Assembly (NCBI GenBank): GCA_002320385.1
Contig: DCKN01000002.1
Span: forward strand, 1-5,909
DNA from: Proteobacteria bacterium UBA1673
GTDB taxonomy: Bacteria > Pseudomonadota > Gammaproteobacteria > Comchoanobacterales > Comchoanobacteraceae
DNA: 5,909 nucleotides
Reading direction: 5' to 3'
Below, in pieces: positions 1-5,703 of the stretch; position 1 is the stretch's first letter; each line of letters starts with the position of its first letter. The translations under genes were made by a program, and so were the position numbers. Below the pieces are notes generated by a model that saw only the letters and a list, made by a program, of their open reading frames with translations, had not been told where the DNA came from and made no database searches.

Positions 1-296
1 AGCTCATTGCAGCAGGACTGACCCTTGGGCCACCATTACTAATTTCGCTCATTGTACCAAAAGAGTCCTCAGGGTTCCTCCTAGCACTTGACTTGTCAGG
101 GCTACTAGTAACATTTTTATTCGGCATTCTCCCGGTAATCATGGTTTGGCGTGCAAGATACATCGAAAGTTTGACAGGTGAATTCAAACTCCCCGGAGGA
201 AAATTGGCACTCGTATTGATATTTATAATCAGTTTAATTGTGTGTGCAGGTGTTGTGGGCAACACATTCGCATTACTCCCGAGTCCACGAAATTAG
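1..296 (+). CDS. Aromatic amino acid permease (HAAAP/TyrP-like), C-terminal fragment
   Basis: Reading frame 3 is open from the left edge to TAG at 294-296, so this is the tail (about 97 residues) of a gene that begins outside the window. Seen: about three hydrophobic segments. The first follows a Gly-Pro-Pro motif (TLGPPLLISLIVPK). The second is a long helix ending in GILPVIMVWRARY. The third is a terminal helix after a FKLPGGK loop. The pattern LFG-LP--M-W--RY followed by a short polar loop with PGGK is what I remember from the C-terminus of tyrosine/tryptophan permeases of the HAAAP family (TyrP of Chlamydia, Legionella-type relatives), inner-membrane carriers for aromatic amino acids. The substrate cannot be read from this fragment. 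A TTG at 93 is an internal codon, not the start. hemE begins 15 bp downstream on the same strand, so the two are probably on one transcript. Confidence 0.75.
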   Translation, partial: LIAAGLTLGPPLLISLIVPKESSGFLLALDLSGLLVTFLFGILPVIMVWRARYIESLTGEFKLPGGKLALVLIFIISLIVCAGVVGNTFALLPSPRN

Positions 297-300
297 ACTT

Positions 301-305
301 GGGGG
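301..305 (+). promoter_or_regulatory. Ribosome binding site of hemE
   Basis: GGGGG lies six bases before the ATG at 312 and four bases after the permease stop at 296. It is the best Shine-Dalgarno match nearby and decides the start of hemE in favour of 312. The internal ATG at 381 has only a distant GGA in front of it. Confidence 0.7.
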
Positions 306-311
306 TCAAGA

Positions 312-1424
312 ATGAACACGGATAGTAAACAACCGCACTCTAACCGTCAAGAAGTTCAAGAACACCTGGAAAACAACCTCATGATCGATACGCTCGCAGG
401 TAGGGCCACTGAGGGCCCACCTGTATGGCTCATGCGACAAGCTGGTAGGTATTTACCTGAGTATCAGGAAATCAGAGCAAAATTCCCAGACTTCATGTCA
501 CTCTGTCGTAATACTGACGCGACAACAGAGGTTGCACTCCAACCACTGAGACGCTTTAATTTAGACGCAGCAATCGTATTTTCAGACATTCTAACCATTG
601 CTGATAGCTTAGATCTGGGCTTGAACTTCGTTAAAGGATCTGGCCCAATTCTCAGCCACCCTATTTCATCACCAAAAGACATCACTAACCTCCCCTTTTC
701 AGAAGCAATTGAACGACTGGAATATGTCTATGATGCTGTAAAATCGTTGCGATCAGCACTTGGTAAGCGACTGCCAATCATAGGCTTCAGCGGTAGCCCA
801 TGGACTCAAAGCTGCTATATGATTTCAGGACGAAGTGAAGCACTCTTCCATACAGCAAAACGCTTTGCCTACACACACCCTGTTGCTACCACAGCATTGA
901 TTAATGAACTGAGTAGCATTACTGCTCAATACCTACTGAAACAGTACCAGGCTGGGGCAGATATCCTCTTTGTGATTGATACGTGGGGCGGTATTTTATC
1001 CGATACACAATTCCAAAGCTACAGCGCCAATGCGCTAAGCGATATTTGCGCAAGCCTAAAGCGCATGAAGTGTCCCGCACCAGTCATGTTTTTCAGTAAA
1101 GGACTGACTGAAAAACGAATCAGAATGCTTAAAAACATAACAAACCTCCGATGTATTGGCGTTGATTGGACAGCCAACATCGAAAGTCTTCAAGCGTGTT
1201 TCCCTGATCTCGTATTCCAAGGTAACCTCGACCCCAGTATCTTGCACGCAGGCCCCATAGCAACACAACAACATACGCACTACATGTTAAATAAAGTGAA
1301 TAAGAACACTCATTACATCGCTGGCTTAGGACATGGCGTATTACCAGAAACGCCAATTGAATCTGTACATGCATTTGTTGATCAAGTACGTCATTACAAC
1401 ATCAAGGATAACAACAGCAACTAA
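312..1424 (+). CDS. hemE: Uroporphyrinogen decarboxylase
   Basis: Cytosolic enzyme that removes the four acetate carboxyls of uroporphyrinogen III to give coproporphyrinogen III in heme synthesis; it needs no cofactor. At 370 residues it is slightly longer than the usual ~350, because of about 17 extra polar residues at the N-terminus. Family motifs appear in order: PPVWLMRQAGRYLPEY (36-51), FSDIL (90-94), GFSGSPWT--CYM (158-170), DTWGG (223-227), GVDW (283-286), FQGNLDP (302-308) and LGHG (339-342). By alignment from memory with the human enzyme, the substrate-binding residues Arg37, Arg41, Asp86, Tyr164, Ser219 and His339 correspond to Arg42, Arg46, Asp92, Tyr169, Thr224 and His341, so it is probably active. 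Odd points: the usual FNLGHG reads AGLGHG, and the usual F-T-K-G-G reads FSKGL (261-265). The start at 312 is chosen for its strong RBS. The gene follows a permease tail and converges on murU. Confidence 0.96.
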   Translation: MNTDSKQPHSNRQEVQEHLENNLMIDTLAGRATEGPPVWLMRQAGRYLPEYQEIRAKFPDFMSLCRNTDATTEVALQPLRRFNLDAAIVFSDILTIADSLDLGLNFVKGSGPILSHPISSPKDITNLPFSEAIERLEYVYDAVKSLRSALGKRLPIIGFSGSPWTQSCYMISGRSEALFHTAKRFAYTHPVATTALINELSSITAQYLLKQYQAGADILFVIDTWGGILSDTQFQSYSANALSDICASLKRMKCPAPVMFFSKGLTEKRIRMLKNITNLRCIGVDWTANIESLQACFPDLVFQGNLDPSILHAGPIATQQHTHYMLNKVNKNTHYIAGLGHGVLPETPIESVHAFVDQVRHYNIKDNNSN

Positions 1425-1484
1425 CTGATTGGTGCTTGGACCACCATAATACGACTAAAAGACATGCCCAAAAGCTTTTACCAT

Positions 1485-1519
1485 GCGCTTGATACACAGG
1501 TTTCATAGCGCTTAAATTT
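1485..1519 (+). terminator. Candidate intrinsic terminator after hemE
   Basis: GCGCTTGA (1485-1492) can pair with TCA-T-AGCGC (1503-1511), an eight-base-pair stem with one bulged T and a ten-base loop. The tail is TTAAATTT (1512-1519). The T tract is broken by AAA, so this is a weak example. It sits 60 bp after the hemE stop and overlaps the last codons of the convergent murU. The minus-strand version lacks a T-rich tail immediately after the stem, so it better fits the plus-strand transcript. Confidence 0.35.
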
Positions 1520-2192
1520 CACATAAGCTTGTATTAAGTTGTGCTAAAAGCTCAGGCGTCCCAACATTGACATAACGCGCATCTTGAATCACAGAAGCAA
1601 AGCACATCCCATCACGAATCGCCTGCTCAATCACAGAATACAAACCAAATTTCTGTGCGCTGACCTCGGAAAAATAACTGGGACAAAAAACACCGATGCC
1701 GGCATATGTCATCGGATTGGTGCCACTTGCAAGCCAAACACGTCGATCATGGGCAATTGAAAAATCACCGTCTCGATGATAAGTGGGATTTTCCACCATC
1801 AAAAGATCCACCACACGAGAACGCGATTTTGATATCAGAGACCGCAATGAAAAGTCAGTCCAAACATCAGCACTCAGCAATAAAAAAGGCTGATCTCCCA
1901 AGAGCTGAAGTGCATGTTTTACACCGCCGCCACTATCCAGTAAATTGTCTGGGTTCTCAACAGAATATGAAATTTTCACCCCATAACGTGCACCATCCCC
2001 TAAATAGTCCCGAATAAGATGCCCTAGGTAACCCAGGTTAATCACCACGTCATCAATACCACAGGCAGATAACACCTCAAGATGATGTTCAATCAATGTT
2101 GATCGCCCAACTTTGAGCAAGGGTTTTGGCAAATGCTTGGTTAGATGGCGCATACGCGTCCCATACCCTGCAGAGAGAATCATTGCCTTCAT
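1512..2192 (-). CDS. murU: MurU-type N-acetylmuramate-1-phosphate uridylyltransferase
   Basis: Sugar-1-phosphate nucleotidyltransferase with a Rossmann-like fold. MurU makes UDP-MurNAc from UTP and MurNAc-1-phosphate in the cell-wall recycling route that bypasses de novo synthesis (known in Pseudomonas, linked to fosfomycin tolerance). The 226-residue length fits MurU (about 223) and is too short for GlmU or GalU. Seen: the nucleotide-binding signature MKAMILSAGYGTRMRHLT (1-18) with PKPLL (22-26), SGGG (87-90), the metal-site segment SADVWTDF (107-114; Asp109 as ligand), ENP-YHRDGDF (134-144) and YVNVGTPELL (207-216). Compared with Pseudomonas MurU as I remember it, NGDVWTD becomes SADVWTD, RMRPLT becomes RMRHLT, and the second metal ligand in VDVGT is Asn209. 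An AAAGG RBS precedes the ATG. No kinase gene (amgK) is adjacent in the window. Alternative: a related mannose-1-phosphate guanylyltransferase-like enzyme. Confidence 0.82.
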   Translation of the reverse strand: MKAMILSAGYGTRMRHLTKHLPKPLLKVGRSTLIEHHLEVLSACGIDDVVINLGYLGHLIRDYLGDGARYGVKISYSVENPDNLLDSGGGVKHALQLLGDQPFLLLSADVWTDFSLRSLISKSRSRVVDLLMVENPTYHRDGDFSIAHDRRVWLASGTNPMTYAGIGVFCPSYFSEVSAQKFGLYSVIEQAIRDGMCFASVIQDARYVNVGTPELLAQLNTSLCEI

Positions 2193-2198
2193 TAAAAA

Positions 2199-2203
2199 CC
2201 TTT
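2199..2203 (-). promoter_or_regulatory. Ribosome binding site of murU
   Basis: On the minus strand AAAGG lies six bases before the ATG at 2190-2192, at good spacing. It supports the start, which also coincides with the conserved MKAMILSAG N-terminus. Confidence 0.6.
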
Positions 2204-2223
2204 AATGGACCGTTGAATGGAAC

Positions 2224-2253
2224 ACATTAGCACAGTTTATAGGTAACAAACAA
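2224..2253 (-). promoter_or_regulatory. Candidate murU promoter
   Basis: On the minus strand TTGTTT (2248-2253) and TAATGT (2224-2229) are separated by 18 bp, and the second box is preceded by TGC, an extended -10 element. Transcription would start near 2217, leaving a leader of about 25 nt that carries the RBS. It would let murU be expressed apart from the adaptor/zinc-finger pair upstream. Sequence match only; both boxes are imperfect. Confidence 0.3.
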
Positions 2254-2330
2254 CAGCCATGTCGACCATTCTAAATGACACGTGCTCGTCTCGTCTCCAA
2301 TGATAAAATACAAGGTGACATTACACGTAA

Positions 2331-2546
2331 TTACAAATCTTGTGCCATTGATTTTTTGGCACGCACTTTTCTAACATACAGCGTGCCACAGTAATAACAT
2401 CTGACACGATCACAGCCTGCAGGCATACTAAGATAAACCCGTGGATGCGCATTCCACATCATACTACCCTTTGGAGGACAAGATATATCCTTATCATCAT
2501 CAACCTCAACAATATCATGTACACATGCAAGGTTTTGATTCGCCAT
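2331..2546 (-). CDS. CHCC zinc-finger protein (zf-CHCC family)
   Basis: A 71-residue protein with Cys23, His34, Cys50 and Cys53 in the order C-x10-H-x15-C-x2-C. These lie in the context SCPP----MWNAHPRVYL (22-39) and RCYYCGTLYV (49-58). This is the pattern of the small proteobacterial CHCC zinc-finger family, related to the C-terminal zinc site of the mitochondrial complex I subunit NDUFS6. The four residues are expected to bind one zinc ion. The cellular role of the bacterial stand-alone proteins is not settled, and I do not assign one. The N-terminus is acidic (EVDDDKD) and the C-terminus basic (RKVRAKK). No signal peptide or membrane helix is visible, so it should be cytosolic. The ATG lies one base after the TGA of the upstream adaptor gene, with a GGAG RBS inside that gene, so translation is probably coupled. 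Confidence 0.85.
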   Translation of the reverse strand: MANQNLACVHDIVEVDDDKDISCPPKGSMMWNAHPRVYLSMPAGCDRVRCYYCGTLYVRKVRAKKSMAQDL

Positions 2547-2547
2547 A

Positions 2548-3771
2548 TCAAACTCCAGAATTTTTGATCAATACATCACCTTCATGCACGGCAACCTTTG
2601 AGGCGACCACAATCTCATCACTCGACTGCAGTTGTTCGCTTTCCAAGACAACATGATGTGGGTTAACGGCAGCAGGTCTGATTTTGGTTACTGCCGCCCG
2701 CTGTATTTTCCCTGAATCAGAAACTTTGACAACAAACGAGCCGTCCTGGATAGCATCAACTGGCAACGTAAACAAACGACGGTCTGTCGGAACAATCATC
2801 ATAAACCGTTGTGGTGATAATAATCGCTTAGATACTTGGGAATCCAAATCTACCAATACATCAACACCCAAGGTCTCACTTTTTGAATACGGCAAAATAT
2901 TAATCACATGACCTTCAACCGATTGATCTTGCCAAACCAGTTTTACTGGAACACGACTATTCTTTTTGAGATACTGTTTTAATTCTCGAATCTCAGCATG
3001 AGACACAACCGCACGCAAGCGCATCTGTGCGGGATCAAATAAAGTGAGGACAACATCATTACTTGACACCGATTGTCCCGGCTTGGCATGAATACGCTCT
3101 ACTTTCCCGGAAAATGGTGCACGCAATTCGCTTTGCGAGATCTGGCGCTGTATATCTTTGATCGTCTGTTGCGCATTCCGACGGTGTTGACGCAACAATG
3201 CAATCTTATCATGCGTTTTCGCAATCAGATAGTTTGATTGAAGATGAATTGACTTTCGTTCGTCTAGCCGAAACGCCGACTCATCGAGTTGGTTTTGGGT
3301 AATAATCCGTTCTGCATACAAGCGCTTTTGCTTTTCATAGTGTTGTTTTGCAAGTGATAAAGCATGCTCGTTTTGTAGTAATTGAACTGCTTGCTTTTTC
3401 TCTTCAGCAGTAGCAGCTTGAATTTTTTTATCCAACTGCGCAACTCGGATATTTAGCGTATCTAGATTGGGCTGCAGCATCGTTAAGTCAAGCTTAGCCA
3501 AAAGATCACCCTTAGCGACTGTTTGATCATCAATAACAAAAACTTTACTCACAACGCCTTTGTTCGCAAATCGCAGCGACTCGTACCTAGTACTATCAAT
3601 ACATCCATAGACGGGAATTTGCCGCGTTAAGGAGTGACCCTCCGCACGAACAGTTGTAACTTGATCAACCGCAATCTTATTTGATGGCCGTGCAAATCCA
3701 GGCAACATAACAGCAACACATTGAAACAAGACAAAACTGATGTTTGTGACAATAGGTCCTAGTCGATACAC
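2548..3771 (-). CDS. Periplasmic adaptor subunit (HlyD/membrane fusion protein family)
   Basis: Periplasmic adaptors link an inner-membrane pump (RND, ABC or MFS) to an outer-membrane channel. Seen in this 407-residue protein: a hydrophobic N-terminus (about 7-27, ending PGFA|R), likely a signal peptide or anchor; the first half of a lipoyl domain (about 66-96, ending KGDLLAKLDLTMLQ); a long alpha-helical hairpin rich in Gln, Lys, Glu and Leu (about 100-212); the second lipoyl half (216-246, LRAPFSGKVERIHAKPGQSV), the most diagnostic motif; a beta-barrel region (about 250-335); and a membrane-proximal C-terminal domain (340-407). Length and order fit RND-type adaptors, but no pump gene lies next to it; the only neighbours are a zinc-finger gene downstream and a divergent MFS gene upstream. 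The start is GTG at 3769-3771; an in-frame TGA two codons upstream rules out a longer protein. No good RBS precedes it. Cys18 is not in a proper lipobox (FQC). Confidence 0.88.
   Translation of the reverse strand: MYRLGPIVTNISFVLFQCVAVMLPGFARPSNKIAVDQVTTVRAEGHSLTRQIPVYGCIDSTRYESLRFANKGVVSKVFVIDDQTVAKGDLLAKLDLTMLQPNLDTLNIRVAQLDKKIQAATAEEKKQAVQLLQNEHALSLAKQHYEKQKRLYAERIITQNQLDESAFRLDERKSIHLQSNYLIAKTHDKIALLRQHRRNAQQTIKDIQRQISQSELRAPFSGKVERIHAKPGQSVSSNDVVLTLFDPAQMRLRAVVSHAEIRELKQYLKKNSRVPVKLVWQDQSVEGHVINILPYSKSETLGVDVLVDLDSQVSKRLLSPQRFMMIVPTDRRLFTLPVDAIQDGSFVVKVSDSGKIQRAAVTKIRPAAVNPHHVVLESEQLQSSDEIVVASKVAVHEGDVLIKNSGV
2553..2556 (-). promoter_or_regulatory. Ribosome binding site of the zinc-finger gene, inside the adaptor gene
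   Basis: On the minus strand GGAG lies six bases before the ATG at 2544-2546 and within the last codons of the adaptor gene (stop 2548-2550). Ribosomes finishing the adaptor would be placed at the next start (TGA-T-ATG). Confidence 0.65.
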
Positions 3772-3811
3772 GAATCACGCTCAAGTAAACTTAACTTAAG
3801 ATTAGCTGATT

Positions 3812-3841
3812 ATGCGCCCGAACACAAATAAAGAAGCGCAT
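3812..3841. repeat. Inverted repeat upstream of the adaptor gene
   Basis: ATGCGC (3812-3817) and GCGCAT (3836-3841) are perfect inverted copies separated by 18 bp. They lie 41-70 bp before the adaptor GTG. It could be a regulator half-site pair or a leader hairpin of the minus-strand transcript. Six-base arms can occur by chance, so the call is modest. Confidence 0.35.
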
Positions 3842-4120
3842 CAGCCTTCAAAAAAACTACAAACACTACACCGTCGATAACCGTTGGTACATTAATCGCT
3901 TATCGATTCTCTTTGAACAAAAGCGCTCATTCCAAGGATAAAATGATTCAGAATTGCCGGTAAGAAAATAATCCGTTAATATCACCAATCATAAGACGTG
4001 AAAACACATTGATCACCATCTGAGAGCAACCCATCACTGATTCAGATATCATTAGCCAATCACTGACAAAACATGCCATAAAAGCTCAATAATATTGTTA
4101 AAAAACATCGTACTAATCCC

Positions 4121-4140
4121 GATATTTGCAGATATTTGCA
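4121..4140. repeat. Tandem decamer repeat (2 x GATATTTGCA)
   Basis: Two exact, adjacent copies of GATATTTGCA occupy 4121-4130 and 4131-4140. One helical turn of spacing places them on the same face of the DNA. They overlap the candidate -35 box of the MFS promoter, a position typical of regulator binding, but no known regulator motif is recognised. Confidence 0.7.
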
Positions 4141-4154
4141 TATTGTGTTAATAT
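4126..4154 (+). promoter_or_regulatory. Candidate promoter of the MFS gene with extended -10
   Basis: TTGCAG (4126-4131) is followed after 17 bp by TAATAT (4149-4154), which is preceded by TGT, an extended -10 element (4146-4148). The -35 matches only its first three bases, so recognition would rest on the extended -10 or an activator. Transcription would start near 4161, giving a leader of about 42 nt. The -10 lies within the perfect palindrome TTAATATTAA (4148-4157). Confidence 0.45.
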
Positions 4155-4202
4155 TAATCAACGAATCGACGACAAAACCAACTAGCAAACCCAAGAGCAC
4201 CT

Positions 4203-5525
4203 ATGGAATCTACTGACAACCCCAAGCTTGGCACACTCACTGCCTACATTATTGTGTTTCTCAGCGCAAGCTTTTATCTTTACGAGTTTTTCCTACGAGT
4301 AATGCCAACTGTAATCACCAGCGAATTGATGAGTGCATTCTCAGTGGGACCCGGGCAGCTAGGCCAACTCATTGCTTGCTTTTTCTATGCCTACGCACTT
4401 ATGCAGCTACCCGCAGGGCTATTGTGTGATCGCTTCGGCGCTAGAGCCTGCTTAACAGCAGCAGTGTGCGTGTGCGCAATATCTACACTGTGTTTGCAAG
4501 CAACAGATCAGTTTATATTAGCATCGATTAGTCGATTGGCAATTGGCGCGGCCTCAGCATTTGCTTTCATTGGGCCACTGGCATTGTCAGCTCGGTGGTT
4601 TCCACCTGAAAAACAGGCCCTCATCACCGGCTGTGTACAAATCATGGGATGCATTGGTGCAGTCTTAGCTGGAAAACCCATCCGAATGATGATTCAAACC
4701 ATTGGATGGCGAATATCGCTTTACTATGCCGGGATATTCGGCATCATTTTAACAGGCTTGTTCTTTTTCATCCTGAAAGATAGCCCTGAAACAATAGATG
4801 AGGACAAAAGCGAGGTTAACCGTGACATTACCTCAATATTGTGTCATGTCGCGAAAAATCATGTTAACTGGTGTGTTGGCTTTGCTGCATTTGGATCCTG
4901 GGCAGCGGTCGGAATTATTGCTGAATCATGGGGCGTTCCATTTCTAAGCCTCATACAAGCACAAAGTGACGATCAATCAGCTCAGCAATTGATGTGGGTA
5001 TGGATTTCCATGGCAATAGCAAGCCCTGCTGCTGGATGGGTATCCAATCATATGAAAGAACGCATCCGGCCAACCATGGTATTGTTAGGCATGGGATTGG
5101 CAGCAAGCCTCTTTTTAATCATTTTCCAGCCAAGTAATTCATGGGTAGTCAACATTATGCTCGTTGCAATCGGCACGTCATCAGCTGCTCAGCCAATCAC
5201 ATTTGGGCTAATCAACGATCTTAACCGTGAAGACAGCATGGCCACAGCCATCGCGCTCAACAATATGATTTTGGTATGCTCAACTGGTATACTGACGCCC
5301 ATCAGTGGCTACATTTTGGAATATTATGCACCAGTGAGCGGTTACATGCCGAATACCATAGCACCGTATCAAGCTGCCTTTATGGTTGTTCCCGTCTCAA
5401 TAGCCATCTGTATGGGCGTTTTTTACACCATGGTGCCGGAAACCAACTGCGAGCGCCAGATTGATGCCACCGATGATTCAGAGCATATCATCGACGAGGT
5501 ACTACCGACCGGCACTGCCGCCTAA
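4203..5525 (+). CDS. Major facilitator superfamily (MFS) transporter
   Basis: Inner-membrane secondary carrier of 440 residues with about 12 hydrophobic segments in two six-helix halves, the usual MFS size. Rough helices: 13-33, 52-75, 82-100, 104-128, 142-158, 171-191, then a charged central loop (192-218), 220-248, 263-281, 290-309, 315-337, 346-370 and 390-410. MFS motif A lies between helices 2 and 3 as GLLCDRFGAR (72-81). The segments SFYLYEFFLRVMPTVIT (23-39) and RLAIGAASAFAFIGPLALSARWFPPEKQA (111-139; central residues G, R and W conserved) resemble MFS carriers frequent in Legionella, Coxiella and Francisella, some of which are nutrient (amino acid or nucleoside) transporters. I cannot assign a substrate. 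The C-terminal tail (about 413-440) is acidic and cytoplasmic. The ATG at 4203 has only a weak AAGAG (4193-4197) in front. It is divergent from the adaptor gene. Confidence 0.87.
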   Translation: MESTDNPKLGTLTAYIIVFLSASFYLYEFFLRVMPTVITSELMSAFSVGPGQLGQLIACFFYAYALMQLPAGLLCDRFGARACLTAAVCVCAISTLCLQATDQFILASISRLAIGAASAFAFIGPLALSARWFPPEKQALITGCVQIMGCIGAVLAGKPIRMMIQTIGWRISLYYAGIFGIILTGLFFFILKDSPETIDEDKSEVNRDITSILCHVAKNHVNWCVGFAAFGSWAAVGIIAESWGVPFLSLIQAQSDDQSAQQLMWVWISMAIASPAAGWVSNHMKERIRPTMVLLGMGLAASLFLIIFQPSNSWVVNIMLVAIGTSSAAQPITFGLINDLNREDSMATAIALNNMILVCSTGILTPISGYILEYYAPVSGYMPNTIAPYQAAFMVVPVSIAICMGVFYTMVPETNCERQIDATDDSEHIIDEVLPTGTAA

Positions 5526-5703
5526 TACCGCGTAAGATGTATTTAGGATAAGACCGCACCAAGAATTGACTCAGGACACCATACACCCGTGTAAGTAAAG
5601 CTCGTAAATAACATGTCGTGACGATGTACGCTTTGGCACAACGACTATTGAACACAATCGTGACTTGAATCAATCATCCAAGCCCGATCGTGCTTATGAA
5701 TGG
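5526..5703. other. Convergent intergenic spacer
   Basis: These 178 bp lie between the MFS stop and the stop of the leftward right-edge gene. Short symmetric words occur (ACAC-CC-GTGT near 5583, TCGT-G-ACGA at 5616-5624), but none has a T-rich tail, so I call no terminator for either gene. Confidence 0.4.

Larger units (their letters stand above)
3772..4202. other. Non-coding divergent promoter region, 431 bp
   Basis: This stretch lies between the adaptor gene (leftward) and the MFS gene (rightward) and is dense in stops, with no reading frame resembling a protein. It holds a spaced inverted repeat near the adaptor end (3812-3841) and a palindrome CTTAA-C-TTAAG (3790-3800). Near the MFS end it holds a palindrome CAATA-A-TATTG (4087-4097), a tandem decamer (4121-4140), and a candidate promoter with an overlapping palindrome. 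A CATAAT at 3809-3814 could be a -10 box for the adaptor, but it has no good -35. In the middle part (about 3850-4085) I see no clear structure. Confidence 0.6.

Noticed and set aside
464..685. Minus-strand open frame inside hemE
   Set aside because: It lies wholly opposite a confident hemE region and shows no family motif; a shadow frame. The same holds for minus-strand frames at 1056-1280 and 1129-1374.
1430..1446. Hairpin TGGTG-7-CACCA just after hemE
   Set aside because: It has only five base pairs and no T tract follows; the structure at 1485-1519 is the better terminator candidate.
1706..2017. 103-codon plus-strand open frame opposite murU
   Set aside because: It has His/Lys/Pro-rich low-quality composition, no RBS of note, and is antisense to the conserved MurU core.
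2320..2331. Palindrome ATTAC-AC-GTAAT at the zinc-finger stop
   Set aside because: A two-base loop cannot form a normal hairpin and no T tract follows, so it was not called as a terminator.
2441..2911. Plus-strand frames 2441-2656 and 2684-2911 opposite the zinc-finger and adaptor genes
   Set aside because: Both are antisense to well-supported genes, with no recognisable domains.
3709..3729. Possible lipoprotein signal in the adaptor (Cys18)
   Set aside because: The residues before Cys18 are L-F-Q, which do not fit a lipobox, and the hydrophobic stretch continues past it.
5276..5464. Second plus-strand frame inside the MFS gene
   Set aside because: It is out of frame within the C-terminal helices of the transporter and has a Cys/His-rich translation typical of a shadow.
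5488..5673. Minus-strand 61-codon frame across the MFS end and spacer
   Set aside because: It overlaps the MFS C-terminus, has no RBS or motif, and has a composition rich in Arg, Val and Thr without pattern.
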